Source: Sphingobacterium sp. UBA5670
GTDB taxonomy: Bacteria > Bacteroidota > Bacteroidia > Sphingobacteriales > Sphingobacteriaceae
Length of the DNA stretch: 64,000 nt
Direction: 5' to 3'
NCBI RefSeq assembly: GCF_002420705.1
Contig: NZ_DIIM01000032.1
Coordinates: forward strand, 1 to 64,000
Part shown: positions 18,214 through 27,664 of the stretch, in pieces
Layout: each line of letters starts with the position of its first letter
Numbering within the stretch: position 1 is the stretch's first letter
The notes under the pieces: generated by a model
Databases searched by the model: none
What the model was told of the DNA's origin: nothing
The model's input: the letters and a program-made list of their open reading frames with translations, nothing else
Program-made: the position numbers and the translations under genes

Positions 18214-18615
18214 ATGAAAAACGACATAATAAAACAACAAGAAACCTTAAATCAATTGGATCAAAATTCGGAATTAGTAGCAAGACAACGAATCCTAGAA
18301 GAATTTAAAAATCTCATCTATCAATATCCTCAGTATCATTGGGATCTCCAATTTTATTTGAAAAAGCTAGAGGTATCCAGAATCGCTTTACATCGATTAA
18401 CTGTTTCGATCAATGAGGCACCTCCAAGCGTGATCGCTAAAGATATTGTAGCAAGTGAGATTGCCAAAAAGTTAGCTTCTACTGAAATTCCAATTAAAGA
18501 TTTGACATCTCAATATGGTTTTAGTTCATCTGCTTCGTTGACAAGGTTTGTAAAAAAGCATACAGGCCTTAGTCCACGAAAATTCAGAGCATTAAACTCA
18601 CTGGATTATATCTGA
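18214..18615 (+). CDS. AraC-type helix-turn-helix protein (C-terminal domain only)
   Basis: A short 133-residue protein with an AraC-like DNA-binding region at the C-terminus. IAKKLASTEIPIKDLTSQYG is the first recognition helix pair, and SSASLTRFVKKHTGLSPRKF is the typical second helix-turn-helix with its GLSPRKFR-type end. The N-terminal 65 residues are helical and carry no recognisable ligand-binding domain. It may be a minimal regulator. Its target is unknown. The 3' end overlaps the end of the minus-strand pseudogene by ten bases. Confidence 0.75.
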   Translation: MKNDIIKQQETLNQLDQNSELVARQRILEEFKNLIYQYPQYHWDLQFYLKKLEVSRIALHRLTVSINEAPPSVIAKDIVASEIAKKLASTEIPIKDLTSQYGFSSSASLTRFVKKHTGLSPRKFRALNSLDYI

Positions 18616-18859
18616 TACGATTTGTCTGAAAACAACAAAGATTCAGCTCGGAAATCCCATTCTAATCTCGCTTCCATACTAATCAGGCGCGATATATTAT
18701 CATATAGATACCTGCCCCACAATTCAAAACCACTTTTGATTGCAGTTTTAGTTTCACTAAAATATTGCACAATATTGTCTAGCTTGTCTCTTCGGATTCT
18801 TGCCCGAATGCAATTGTACTTAGCAATAGACAGTAGATCATCATTAATAACTTATTCAT
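18606..18859 (-). pseudogene. Truncated and frameshifted secreted-protein gene
   Basis: From an ATG at 18859 the minus strand encodes a clean signal peptide (MNKLLMMIYCLLLSTIAFGQ), then EESETS-like residues and a stop. Shifting frame, sequence continues without a stop for about 55 codons (DNIVQYFSETKTAIKSGF, then ELWGRYLYDN) to a TAA at 18606. The first part resembles the start of secreted proteins I associate with Sphingobacteriaceae that read D-I-V-x-Y-F...LW...LYGP. After LYDN the similarity seems to fail. I read this as the 5' stub of a broken gene; the family assignment is uncertain. Confidence 0.5.
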
Positions 18860-18982
18860 GAAGTAAGTTTAAAGCAGGTTATAAAATAGCTTTCTACCAT
18901 AAGCTATTAAGGCAGAAATCATGTCAATATCTTCTTTTCAATAGCTCAAATTGTAAATTTTAATACTAGCATATCCATAACT

Positions 18983-19019
18983 AAACAAAAAACGCACTAA
19001 TGGCGTGCGTTTTTTGTTT
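18983..19019. terminator. Strong terminator of the GNAT gene
   Basis: Perfect 15-bp inverted repeat: AAACAAAAAACGCAC (18983-18997) and GTGCGTTTTTTGTTT (19005-19019), 7-nt loop. It sits immediately after the stop of the minus-strand GNAT gene. Confidence 0.85.
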
Positions 19020-19021
19020 GT

Positions 19022-19537
19022 TTATAAATTGATCTTAAGATATATGGCTGATTCCAACGGCAACTCATCGAATCGACTCATTTCCGGCTGCCTGATAAAA
19101 CCTTTCTGTTCAAAAAGTCCTGTGAAGGAACTTCCTACGGGTTCATTAATCCAAATCGCTTCGTAAGTACTGCATACTGTAAGACATTTATCAATTAATG
19201 ATGTCATTATTTGCTGTTGAGCTTGATGTTGACAAACACCAAAGTCCGCCACCCGGATGGCGCGTTTACCTTCGACAGCAATCGGTTTCTTGCCTTTTGA
19301 CGTAATTCTTGCATATCCTATAGGTTGGTCGTCAACGTAGACCACCAACCATTGATTTGACATACTGTTTATTTCGCTGACGAGGGTTTGCGCATTAAAG
19401 TTTTCAATAATGTAGTGTTCCAATTCAACGGGTTTCAATAGTCGAGCGAATTTTTGTACGGCCAATGTTTTGGTGAGCGTCAACAGTGCTTCAATGCCTT
19501 GTTCTGTTGCGACTGTAAATTTTGTGATTATATTCAT
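19022..19537 (-). CDS. GNAT family N-acetyltransferase
   Basis: A 171-residue acetyltransferase-like protein. WLVVYVDDQPIGYARI is the central strand pair, followed by a basic segment (AVEGKRAIRVADFGV) and a helix where motif A lies. The canonical Q/RxxGxG/A loop is degenerate here (CQHQAQQQIMTSLID). IWINEPVGSSFTGLFEQKGF is the last strand-helix with the usual GF. The substrate is unknown. It lies 87 nt downstream of the MocR-type regulator on the same strand, with a CAAATGTA box (19560-19567) that could serve as its own promoter. Confidence 0.7.
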   Translation of the reverse strand: MNIITKFTVATEQGIEALLTLTKTLAVQKFARLLKPVELEHYIIENFNAQTLVSEINSMSNQWLVVYVDDQPIGYARITSKGKKPIAVEGKRAIRVADFGVCQHQAQQQIMTSLIDKCLTVCSTYEAIWINEPVGSSFTGLFEQKGFIRQPEMSRFDELPLESAIYLKINL

Positions 19538-19624
19538 ATTTGCATCTACATTTAGAGCTCAAATGTAAATCCTTTACATGACTATTATTCGATACACATT
19601 CTGTATTTACCATCGATACAGATG

Positions 19625-21040
19625 CTAAATAATACCACTTAAATACTGGCCAACAAGCTCAATAGCTTTTACACGTTTATCAGAGAATTTGTCTGCGATG
19701 ACCATTCTGAAATAGTGTTCGAAGGTATACGAAAAAGAGAATGTATATCCTGGAGTAAACCTTGCTCCAATTCTTTCGCACTGCGTGTAAAAATCGTTCA
19801 TATTTATAATTCCTGGCATCTTCACCCAAAGATTATAACCTCCCGCTGGTGCAATAACCTTGGTTTTTTCGGGGAAACTGGAAGTAATAAGATTGATAGC
19901 CTGATAAGCATTTTTCGCCAATTGCATCCGTAGCGATCGAATATGCCGATCATAACTACTGTTGCCAATCAGACGGTTTACCGTTTCCTGATTCAAAGGT
20001 GAAACTGTGCTTCCCAATGCAAACTTAATCTGCTCGGCATCTTTCAGAAATCTCCCCGTACTCAACCAGCCTAGTCGAATACCAGGTGCCAGTGTTTTTG
20101 AATAAGACGAAAATGTCATCACCAGTCCACTTTCATCAAATTGTTTTATCGTAGACGGCCTATTGCCTTGAAAATTTAGGTCACCATAGATATCATTCTC
20201 AATAACAGCAATGTTATATCGATAAGCGATCGCCAGTAAAGCTACTTTCTGTTCGTCTGAAAGTAAAATACCTGTTGGATTATGAAAGTTGGGTGTAAGG
20301 ACTACTGCTTTCAGCACATTGCCCTGACAGGCTTGGCTAAAAAAGTCTATATCAAATCCATCATTACTTAAAACAGGAATTTCAATGACACGTAGTTTTA
20401 GCACCCGAATGACTTCCAAGACAGAAAAAACACATGGGCTTTCCACTGCGACTACGTCGCCACATTCACATACAGAGGCTAAAGCAATATATAAAGCTTG
20501 CAAAGCACCATCTGTAATCAGCAATTCATCTGGATGCAACGACATCTGATGTGAGGCGGCACGTCTGACAATGTTTTCTTTCAATTGCAGCGAACCATTG
20601 GATGGATAATAGCGCAATAATCTGGCCCCCTCTTCCCGAATGACTTGCTGCATAGTTCGAAGCAGCAATTTTTGAGGGATAAGAAGATCTCCCGGTGCAG
20701 CAACGTTAAATTCCGAAAAATGACGGACTCCTCGAGAGGAAGTTGTCAGACCAATCCCCTGTTCAAAGACAGCATCTCTCACTACTGGCCGATGTGTAAT
20801 CCGACCGGTTTCGATCACTGTTTCACTCTTCGTGCTGACGTAGTATCCGGATTTTGGAACACTTTCTACCAAACCACGAATCACAAGGTATTCATAGCCA
20901 GCTTGTATTGTACTCATACTAAATCCATAGTAATCCTTCAATTCACGTACCGAAGGCAGCTTTTGACCGGGCTTATAGGTGCCCGATCTGATATTTTTCT
21001 CGATTGTTTGTGTAAAGATTTCAAATTTGTAACTCTTCAT
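19625..21040 (-). CDS. MocR-type transcription regulator (GntR HTH plus aminotransferase fold)
   Basis: A 471-residue protein of usual MocR length. The winged helix domain covers residues 5-70 (KLPSVRELKDYYGFSMST, then GLVESVPKSGYYV). A linker leads to a class I aminotransferase-like domain from about 110, with TPNFHNPTG (249-257), ENDIYGD (281-287) and the PLP lysine K315 in SYSKTLAPG. PLP-binding residues look intact. The gene is divergent from dxs across a 73-bp spacer. Known MocR proteins often control vitamin B6 or amino-acid genes; DXS makes a precursor of both isoprenoids and PLP, so dxs is a sensible target (inference). Confidence 0.88.
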   Translation of the reverse strand: MKSYKFEIFTQTIEKNIRSGTYKPGQKLPSVRELKDYYGFSMSTIQAGYEYLVIRGLVESVPKSGYYVSTKSETVIETGRITHRPVVRDAVFEQGIGLTTSSRGVRHFSEFNVAAPGDLLIPQKLLLRTMQQVIREEGARLLRYYPSNGSLQLKENIVRRAASHQMSLHPDELLITDGALQALYIALASVCECGDVVAVESPCVFSVLEVIRVLKLRVIEIPVLSNDGFDIDFFSQACQGNVLKAVVLTPNFHNPTGILLSDEQKVALLAIAYRYNIAVIENDIYGDLNFQGNRPSTIKQFDESGLVMTFSSYSKTLAPGIRLGWLSTGRFLKDAEQIKFALGSTVSPLNQETVNRLIGNSSYDRHIRSLRMQLAKNAYQAINLITSSFPEKTKVIAPAGGYNLWVKMPGIINMNDFYTQCERIGARFTPGYTFSFSYTFEHYFRMVIADKFSDKRVKAIELVGQYLSGII

Positions 21041-21065
21041 CTGTATTGATCACTTTTACATATAC

Positions 21066-21106
21066 TGTACCTGTACCACAAATCTAATCAATCTAAATTT
21101 GTACAA
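21066..21106. promoter_or_regulatory. Divergent MocR/dxs promoter region with TGTAC repeats
   Basis: TGTAC occurs at 21066-21070, 21072-21076 and 21100-21104. The first two form a direct repeat, the arrangement commonly bound by MocR proteins. For dxs a TAAATTTG box lies at 21094-21101; for the regulator CAAATCTA lies at 21079-21086, with CAA at 21104-21106 after 17 nt. The repeats overlap or abut both promoters. Confidence 0.55.
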
Positions 21107-21113
21107 AAAAGAA

Positions 21114-23033
21114 ATGACAGGTAATTATCCAATAAACAACCCTGAAGAATTACGGAAGCTTCCACCCCATGTATTACCGCAATTGAGCCAGGATCTACGC
21201 ACTTTTTTAATTGACCATATCGCTATGTATGGTGGTCACTTTAGTTCAAGCCTTGGTGTTGTGGAGCTTACCATCGCGTTGCATTACGTATTTAACACTC
21301 CTAAAGACAAATTGATCTGGGACGTAGGGCATCAAGCTTATGTACATAAATTACTAACAGGAAGAGCTCCCCTCTTTCACTCGAATAGGCTTTTTGGAGG
21401 TATCAGCGGATTTCCTTCCATGGAAGAAAATGAATTTGACGCCTTCGGCACCGGTCATTCATCAACTTCTCTTTCTGCAATTTTGGGTATGGCATGTGCT
21501 GCCAGCTATAGAGGGGACCACAATCGTCAGCATATCGCTGTGATTGGCGACGGTGCATTGACGGCTGGTCTGGCGTTCGAAGCCTTAAATAATATAGGAT
21601 TCCAACAGCCCAACGTACTTATTATTTTAAATGACAACAATATGTCTATTGATGCCGGTACCGGGGCGTTGCAGAACTATCTGGTTGACCTAATATCCGG
21701 GCATGCTTATAATAAATTAAAAGCTCACCTTAAAAAGCTCTTGTCGACCGATAAACAGCGGGCAGGCTGGTCTATCGCTGCAATCCGAAAATTAGAAAAA
21801 CTTATGAAGACGGGCTTACTTGCTTCGAGCAATATTTTCGAAGCTTTAAATATCCGCTATTTTGGACCGATTGATGGCCATAATCTTCCCAAATTAATCA
21901 AAGTATTCGAACAGCTAAAACAGATCCCCGGGCCCAAAATATTACACTGTGTAACACAGAAAGGAAAAGGCTTTGCGCCAGCAATGCTAAACAAAGAACT
22001 GTGGCATGCAACCGGAAAATTCGATAAGCTGACGGGCATGCGTTTAGAAAACAAGTCTTCTCTGCTTTATAGGAACACATTTCAGGAGGTATTTGGGGAA
22101 ACGCTGACCCAATTGGCCCAGAGCAATAACCGTATCGTGGCCATTAGTCCAGCCATGCTCTCGGGCAGTAAGTTGACCTCAATGAAACAAGCGATGCCCC
22201 ATCGTGTTTTTGACGTTGGTATCTGCGAACAGCACGCTGTTACTTTTTCTGCTGGTCTTGCCACCGATGGATTGCTGCCTTTCTGTGTGATCTATTCGAC
22301 ATTTTTACAGCGTGCATACGATCAGCTGATCCATGATGTCGCATTGCAAAAATTACAGGTTGTGCTCTGTATTGACAGAGCTGGCGTGGTCGGTCCTGAT
22401 GGCCCCACCCACCAGGGTGCATTTGATATTGCTTTTCTCCGTTGCATACCCAATATCGTGGGTGCTTCCCCAATGACACTGACGGATTTTAGGAACTTAC
22501 TATTTACCGCACAGGCCGCCCCTGTTGACGGACCATTTGCAATCCGCTACCCAAAAGGTTTTGGCATTCAGGATCAGGATACCAATAGATTCACCAAACT
22601 TGAAATCGGAAAAGGAAGAAAACTCTGTGCTGGTAAAGACATTGCAATACTTTCTCTCGGCCCGGTCGGCCAATATGCTAGGGAAGCCTGCAGCGACTTG
22701 CTCAACGAAGGAATATCTATTGCTCATTATGATTTAAGGTTCTTTAAACCCCTCGACGAACAACTCTTACATGAAGTGTTCCAAACATATCCTTATGTCA
22801 TTACGGTAGAGGATGGATGTACAGCAGGTGGCGTGGGAAGCGCTATCATGGAATTTATGGTGGATCATGGCTATAAGGCTAGTTTAAAAAGACTGGGTCT
22901 ATCTGATACTTTTGCAGTCCAGGGGACCCAAGAAGAACTTCATAGATTCTATGGTTATGACAAGGAGGCTATAATCGCGGCAATAAGACAGTTTTATGAG
23001 TGGTCTTTTTGTCAGTATCCGGGTTTAGTTTAA
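21114..23033 (+). CDS. dxs: 1-deoxy-D-xylulose-5-phosphate synthase
   Basis: The enzyme joins pyruvate and glyceraldehyde 3-phosphate to make DXP, the first step of the MEP isoprenoid route and a precursor of thiamine and (in some bacteria) pyridoxal phosphate. It is 639 residues from the ATG at 21114; a TTG five codons upstream is less likely. Visible features are GGHFSSSLGVVELT (40-53), the thiamine-diphosphate motif GDGALTAG...NDNNMSID (145-180), the catalytic Glu in CEQHAVTFSAG, and the C-terminal transketolase domain (VEDGCTAGGVGSAI). It lies opposite a MocR-type regulator rather than in an isoprenoid cluster, so it may be a second, regulated copy. Confidence 0.93.
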   Translation: MTGNYPINNPEELRKLPPHVLPQLSQDLRTFLIDHIAMYGGHFSSSLGVVELTIALHYVFNTPKDKLIWDVGHQAYVHKLLTGRAPLFHSNRLFGGISGFPSMEENEFDAFGTGHSSTSLSAILGMACAASYRGDHNRQHIAVIGDGALTAGLAFEALNNIGFQQPNVLIILNDNNMSIDAGTGALQNYLVDLISGHAYNKLKAHLKKLLSTDKQRAGWSIAAIRKLEKLMKTGLLASSNIFEALNIRYFGPIDGHNLPKLIKVFEQLKQIPGPKILHCVTQKGKGFAPAMLNKELWHATGKFDKLTGMRLENKSSLLYRNTFQEVFGETLTQLAQSNNRIVAISPAMLSGSKLTSMKQAMPHRVFDVGICEQHAVTFSAGLATDGLLPFCVIYSTFLQRAYDQLIHDVALQKLQVVLCIDRAGVVGPDGPTHQGAFDIAFLRCIPNIVGASPMTLTDFRNLLFTAQAAPVDGPFAIRYPKGFGIQDQDTNRFTKLEIGKGRKLCAGKDIAILSLGPVGQYAREACSDLLNEGISIAHYDLRFFKPLDEQLLHEVFQTYPYVITVEDGCTAGGVGSAIMEFMVDHGYKASLKRLGLSDTFAVQGTQEELHRFYGYDKEAIIAAIRQFYEWSFCQYPGLV

Positions 23034-23174
23034 CTACTTCGTCTTTCAATTGTAAAAAGAGTACTAAGATTTACTAACTGCTGACATCACCGAGCGAAAC
23101 AGCTTAGAAAGGTACGGTGTTTGTTCACTAATATAAAGAAACAATTATGTTTCTTTCGCTTAGCAATTCATCTT

Positions 23175-24278
23175 ATGAAACACTTAGTTATCCTCCTTGC
23201 TATAGCCATCGGTCTATTTCTGATTAGCAAGGTTTGTTTTTCACAAAAAGGAAAAGATTTAAAATCGTCAACACAAAATACTATGAATACAACACATCAA
23301 AAAGATCATGTCATCTATTTTGCAGGAGGCTGCTTCTGGGGAACAGAACATTTCTTTAAACAAGTTCGGGGTGTTACTGCAACCGAAGTTGGCTACGCCA
23401 ATGGAAATCTTCAGAATCCCTCTTACACACAAGTTTCTACAGGAAATACTGGATTTGCAGAAACAGTAAAGGTAAGTTACGATCCTCAGGCTGTAGACCT
23501 CAGGCTGCTCGTTGACCTTTTCTTCAAAACTATTGACCCAACCTCAGTCAATAAACAAGGTAATGATATAGGCACGCAGTACCGTACAGGTATCTATTAC
23601 AATAATGTGGAAGATGCCGCTATCATCAAAGAACAGATCGCAAAATTGGCGGGTCAATATTCGGGCAAAATAGTTGTCGAAGTAGAACCTTTACAGAACT
23701 ACTATGATGCAGAGGCTTACCATCAAAAATACCTGGACAAAAACCCGGGTGGCTATTGTCATATAAGTCCGGATCTATTTGAACTTGCCCGAAAGGCGAA
23801 TCCAGAAAAGACGACATCGAATTCTGAAAAATCATTTAAAAAAGCAGACAAGGAGACCTTGAAGAAGGAGTTAACACCATTACAATATAATGTCACACAA
23901 AACGGTGCAACTGAGCGCGCATTCGACAATGAATACAATGATGAATTCAGGGAAGGGATATATGTCGATGTTACGACAGGAGAACCCTTATTTGTGTCCA
24001 CAGATAAATTTGAATCTGGCTGTGGCTGGCCCAGTTTCTCTAAACCGATTAGTGATAGCCTGATTCAGGAACTATCGGACAACTCTTACGGAATGCGAAG
24101 AACTGAAGTACGGAGTAAAACTGGAGACGCTCATCTCGGTCACGTTTTTAATGATGGACCAGCCGACAAAGGAGGTTTGCGCTACTGTATCAACAGTGCT
24201 TCGCTACGTTTTGTTCCAAAAGATAAGATGAAAGCAGAGGGCTACGAAAAGTACATCCCCTTATTGGTAAAAAAATAG
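23175..24278 (+). CDS. msrAB: Bifunctional peptide methionine sulfoxide reductase MsrA/MsrB, exported
   Basis: A fusion of both reductases for methionine S- and R-sulfoxide. The ATG at 23175 gives a signal peptide (hydrophobic LVILLAIAIGLFLISKV), so it acts in the periplasm. MsrA follows with the catalytic GGCFWG (Cys53) and GYANG, then GTQYRTGIYY. A charged linker leads to MsrB (from about 235), with GCGWPSF and the catalytic Cys in RYCINSASLRF. The structural-zinc CxxC motifs of some MsrB proteins are not seen. It repairs oxidised envelope proteins. A weak hairpin follows at 24286. Confidence 0.93.
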   Translation: MKHLVILLAIAIGLFLISKVCFSQKGKDLKSSTQNTMNTTHQKDHVIYFAGGCFWGTEHFFKQVRGVTATEVGYANGNLQNPSYTQVSTGNTGFAETVKVSYDPQAVDLRLLVDLFFKTIDPTSVNKQGNDIGTQYRTGIYYNNVEDAAIIKEQIAKLAGQYSGKIVVEVEPLQNYYDAEAYHQKYLDKNPGGYCHISPDLFELARKANPEKTTSNSEKSFKKADKETLKKELTPLQYNVTQNGATERAFDNEYNDEFREGIYVDVTTGEPLFVSTDKFESGCGWPSFSKPISDSLIQELSDNSYGMRRTEVRSKTGDAHLGHVFNDGPADKGGLRYCINSASLRFVPKDKMKAEGYEKYIPLLVKK

Positions 24279-24285
24279 CTAAATA

Positions 24286-24305
24286 GCGCCTCCTTACGGG
24301 GGCGC
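24286..24305 (+). terminator. Possible terminator after msrAB
   Basis: Arms GCGCCTCC (24286-24293) and GGGGGCGC (24298-24305) with one wobble pair and a 4-nt loop. There is no proper T run, so the call is tentative. Confidence 0.4.
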
Positions 24306-24443
24306 ATCAATTATTTCAAAGCATTCATAGTCTTAATATTAGGCTTTACAACATACTCAATAGTTATACTCTGCATCGGCCTCACATTGGACATATTTGC
24401 AAAATAACAGCCCCACTATACGGTTCTATCAAAAAAATAATTA

Positions 24444-26159
24444 TCAATTGATGCGACAAATAGGATAAAGAAGATGAGATCCCTCATAATAAGGAGAATG
24501 TCTGTATATCCAGTCCAACTGTGCTTTTCCATTTTCGGCAAATTTAGGATTGGTCATTTTTTCTCTTTCAAATGCAGCTCTTAATTCTTTATCCTCTTTT
24601 AGAAGCTTAGCTGCCGTGTCTTCAAAAACATAAGCTGAATAATACTCTTTCTGGCCTAAGATTGCATCAAAGAAATTCCAGTTGAAATAGGAATCAATAG
24701 CTTCAGGTTCTAAGGTTTCCAGCAAAAATTTGACGCCTTCTTGATTCAATGGCACTAAAAAATCGCCAGCGCTAAATTTGACCTTGTTAACTTCCCGAAG
24801 AAGGTCGGTATCAAAATGCAAATAATGTCCCTCATAGGGGCTTGACGTTGTCTTGAAATCCTTAATCCTGTATTGTTCCACCGTAATAATAGTATCCTTA
24901 TTGATAGGTAACAATTTGATTTGGTTGAGCTTTAATAGATCAATAATTTTCCATTCGGACTGCGGTATGACATAGTACTTTGGAATAGTGATTTCTTTTG
25001 TTGGCGTATACGTATTGTACAGTTTAACTTGCTTTGAAAATTTTGCTTCCCTATCATACCACAATCTATCTTTGGAAGAAACATCACTCGGTTTATATTT
25101 TGCTTCAAAGCCTTTAAAGTCCATCGTTTCATACTTTGAAGAATCAAGCTTCCAACCAATAGCGTATTTGTTCCCTATTTTATATTGATCCAGGTTGTCT
25201 GTTCTCTTCTGCTTGATGACGTTGTAATTCTGCTCCATAAAATTAAGATTACATACCATGTAATCATAAGTCGCTTTGACCCGTTCTTTATAAGGCTTCA
25301 ACATGTGCGTTTCTACAACTGTTCCAATTACATTAAATAAACTGGTATAACCTGTTGCGTATCTCGGTGAGTCCATAAAAGCTGGAAATCCACCATCAGG
25401 AACGTCATTATGGATGTTAACATAGGGAACAGAAATAAATCCTTTTCCCTGAAGATCCTTTAGCAAGGTTTTCTGCATTTGGCTGTTAAAGTAGTTTCCC
25501 AAAAGGTTTCCCAAACGTTCTTTATTTGTTGAAATATACGTGAATGTGTATTGATAATCTGCACCGTTGCTGACATGGTTATCAATAAAAACATCAGGTT
25601 TGATCCAGTGAAAAATCTGCTGGAAACTGCGTGAGTTTTTAGTGTCCGTTTTGATAAAATCTCTATTTAAGTCGTAATTCCTAGCATTTCCTCGGAAACC
25701 ATACTCCTCAGGACCATTTTGATTGGCCCTTGAAAAACTACCTCTATTCAACATTCCACTGACATTATAACTCGCGAGCGCAACGACAATTACATTTTTG
25801 GGCGGTTTTATTTTTCCTGTTGCTAAATCTCTCATAAGCATCATAGTCGCGTCGATCCCATCTGGCTCTCCAGGATGAATGCCATTATTGACAAATAAAA
25901 TACACTTCTCTTTTCTCGACTCCTCCAAAGTCTTTCCTGAAGGATTAAATATAACTACCTCGATTGGCTTATTGTTATCATCTTGCCCCTTTGATTCATA
26001 ACTGATAGATGCGTATTGATCTGCCAATCCCTGATAGTATCGACGCATTTGATCAAAAGTTGTCGTCTGATTACCATTGCCTTGCTCATATGGTGTAAGC
26101 GTCTGGGAATAACTTCTAGCGGAAAGCAATACCAAAAAGAGTATCAAGATTTTTTTCAT
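24444..26159 (-). CDS. M14 family zinc carboxypeptidase, secreted
   Basis: A 571-residue exported protein with signal peptide MKKILILFLVLLSARSYSQ. The zinc-site motif HPGEPDG (HxxE) follows FVNNGI, and a later zinc His is in DNHVSNGADYQ. NRDFIKTDT and the ETHMLKPY segment fit the catalytic domain. After about residue 330 comes an accessory beta-rich region of unknown role. Family members trim C-terminal residues from peptides; many Bacteroidota paralogues are uncharacterised. It stands alone, convergent with msrAB. Confidence 0.85.
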   Translation of the reverse strand: MKKILILFLVLLSARSYSQTLTPYEQGNGNQTTTFDQMRRYYQGLADQYASISYESKGQDDNNKPIEVVIFNPSGKTLEESRKEKCILFVNNGIHPGEPDGIDATMMLMRDLATGKIKPPKNVIVVALASYNVSGMLNRGSFSRANQNGPEEYGFRGNARNYDLNRDFIKTDTKNSRSFQQIFHWIKPDVFIDNHVSNGADYQYTFTYISTNKERLGNLLGNYFNSQMQKTLLKDLQGKGFISVPYVNIHNDVPDGGFPAFMDSPRYATGYTSLFNVIGTVVETHMLKPYKERVKATYDYMVCNLNFMEQNYNVIKQKRTDNLDQYKIGNKYAIGWKLDSSKYETMDFKGFEAKYKPSDVSSKDRLWYDREAKFSKQVKLYNTYTPTKEITIPKYYVIPQSEWKIIDLLKLNQIKLLPINKDTIITVEQYRIKDFKTTSSPYEGHYLHFDTDLLREVNKVKFSAGDFLVPLNQEGVKFLLETLEPEAIDSYFNWNFFDAILGQKEYYSAYVFEDTAAKLLKEDKELRAAFEREKMTNPKFAENGKAQLDWIYRHSPYYEGSHLLYPICRIN

Positions 26160-26295
26160 AAGTTCAATTTATGAACCTAATTTACAATAAACTTCTTAAA
26201 GTATAGGAATAACCTCCTCTTGTCCTGATCCATTGTTTTATACAACGCTTATTAGCATACGTATCTTTTTATTTCTTATCATCCAGACGGAAATA

Positions 26296-26323
26296 AAAAA
26301 TCCCCACAAAAGTGAGGATTTTT
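26296..26323 (-). terminator. Terminator of the aldo/keto reductase gene
   Basis: Arms 26296-26307 and 26312-26323 (12 bp with one mismatch) and a 4-nt loop, followed on the minus strand by a T-rich run. It lies 50 bp past the stop codon. Confidence 0.7.
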
Positions 26324-26372
26324 GTATGATCGTTGGGATCTAATAAGTGATCACTGGATAACTATAAAATTA

Positions 26373-27317
26373 TCATTTACTTACTTCATTCAACAATTCA
26401 ATATCTTCTGTATCCAATTTTAGAGCCGGAGCAGCAAACAATGTTTCCAATTGATTTTCACTTGTAGCACTTACAATCGGTGCCGTGATAAGGGGTTTGG
26501 CCAACAACCAAGCTAGCGCTACCGTCGCCTGTTTTGTCCCATGTTTCTCGGAGATGGAATCCAGTGCTTTCAAAACAGCTTTTCCTTTCTCATCAAAATA
26601 CTTCTTAATCCCTCCCCCTCTGGCTGTTTTATCAAAATCTGCTTCAGTGCGATATTTACCTGTCAGAAATCCGGCAGCAAGCGACCAATAAGGAAATACA
26701 CTCAAGCCATATCTTTCAACCAAAGAAGCATAATCTGTTTCAAAACCTGCCCGCTCAACAAGATTGTAATGTGGCTGTAATGCGACATATTTGGGTAGAC
26801 CGTTTTTCTCTGCAACATCAAAGCTTTCGATTAATCGTGCTGGAGACAAATTAGATGCTGCAATATACCTAACCTTACCCGCTTTAATCAATTCATCATA
26901 AGCAGATAGCGTCTCCTCCACAGGTGTTACTTTATCGTCAAAATGGGTGTAGTATAAATCAATATGGTCTACGCCCAACCTTTTTAAAGATTCATCTGCA
27001 GATTTCAGAATATGCTTTTTTGATATATCGTAGCCGTGCTCCTTGGTTTCTGAGCCAACTTTTGTTGCAATCACCATGTCCTGACGATTACCACGGCTCT
27101 TCAGCCATTTGCCAATAATTTCTTCCGATTGCCCCCCTGTGCCATTTACCCACCATGAATAGGTGTCGGCCGTATCAATAAAATTAAATCCTGCACCTAC
27201 AAATTTATCTAAAATCTCAAATGACTGCTGTTGGTCCAAAGTCCATCCAAAAACATTACCACCAAAATTAATAGGTGCTATCTGCAAATCTGTGTGTTGT
27301 ATTTCTACCTTTTTCAT
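26373..27317 (-). CDS. Aldo/keto reductase
   Basis: A 314-residue NADPH-dependent oxidoreductase of the AKR superfamily, (beta/alpha)8 barrel. The catalytic tetrad is visible: Asp and Tyr in FIDTADTYSWW, Lys in VIATKVGS, His in LYYTHFDD. The C-terminal cofactor region (TAPIVSATSENQLETL) also fits. The layout is closest to the YajO/YhdN-like group, which reduces aldehydes and ketones; the physiological substrate is unknown. It is a single gene. A small palindrome, CACATAATATGTG (27361-27373), lies 44 bp upstream of the start and could be an operator. Confidence 0.9.
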   Translation of the reverse strand: MKKVEIQHTDLQIAPINFGGNVFGWTLDQQQSFEILDKFVGAGFNFIDTADTYSWWVNGTGGQSEEIIGKWLKSRGNRQDMVIATKVGSETKEHGYDISKKHILKSADESLKRLGVDHIDLYYTHFDDKVTPVEETLSAYDELIKAGKVRYIAASNLSPARLIESFDVAEKNGLPKYVALQPHYNLVERAGFETDYASLVERYGLSVFPYWSLAAGFLTGKYRTEADFDKTARGGGIKKYFDEKGKAVLKALDSISEKHGTKQATVALAWLLAKPLITAPIVSATSENQLETLFAAPALKLDTEDIELLNEVSK

Positions 27318-27360
27318 TGAAATTATTTATTTATTGTCTCTTTGAATAAAAAATATTTAT

Positions 27361-27373
27361 CACATAATATGTG
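27361..27373. promoter_or_regulatory. Short palindrome upstream of the aldo/keto reductase
   Basis: CACATAATATGTG is a perfect 6+1+6 inverted repeat in the 5' region of the reductase gene. No cognate regulator gene is adjacent. Confidence 0.35.
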
Positions 27374-27664
27374 TAAAAACTACACTAAAGTTACGCTATT
27401 CACAGCGAGACAGGCTCAAAAACCGTCACATAAAATTGTCATAAAAAAATCTAAAACAACTTAGTTATTCAGCCCTTAGGCAAAGCTGTAGAAACGAGAA
27501 GATACAGATTTGATAAGAATATGCTAAATTGCAGGATAATTTCCCTAGGCGATTTATCATCTGATTCATCACCTGATTACAGAAACTTGTATTCTGAGTA
27601 TATGGTTAAGCAGAATATACCCGTCAAACTTAATAGATTAAACCGTTAAAACATCAACATAGTA

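Noticed and set aside
24311..24418. 35-codon minus-strand stretch ending a protein-like sequence (NVRPMQSITIEYVVKPNIK)
   Set aside because: It looks like the C-terminus of some protein but has no start and an in-frame TAG just before it. It is not in frame with the M14 peptidase, which ends normally. I could not assign a family, so no feature is claimed.
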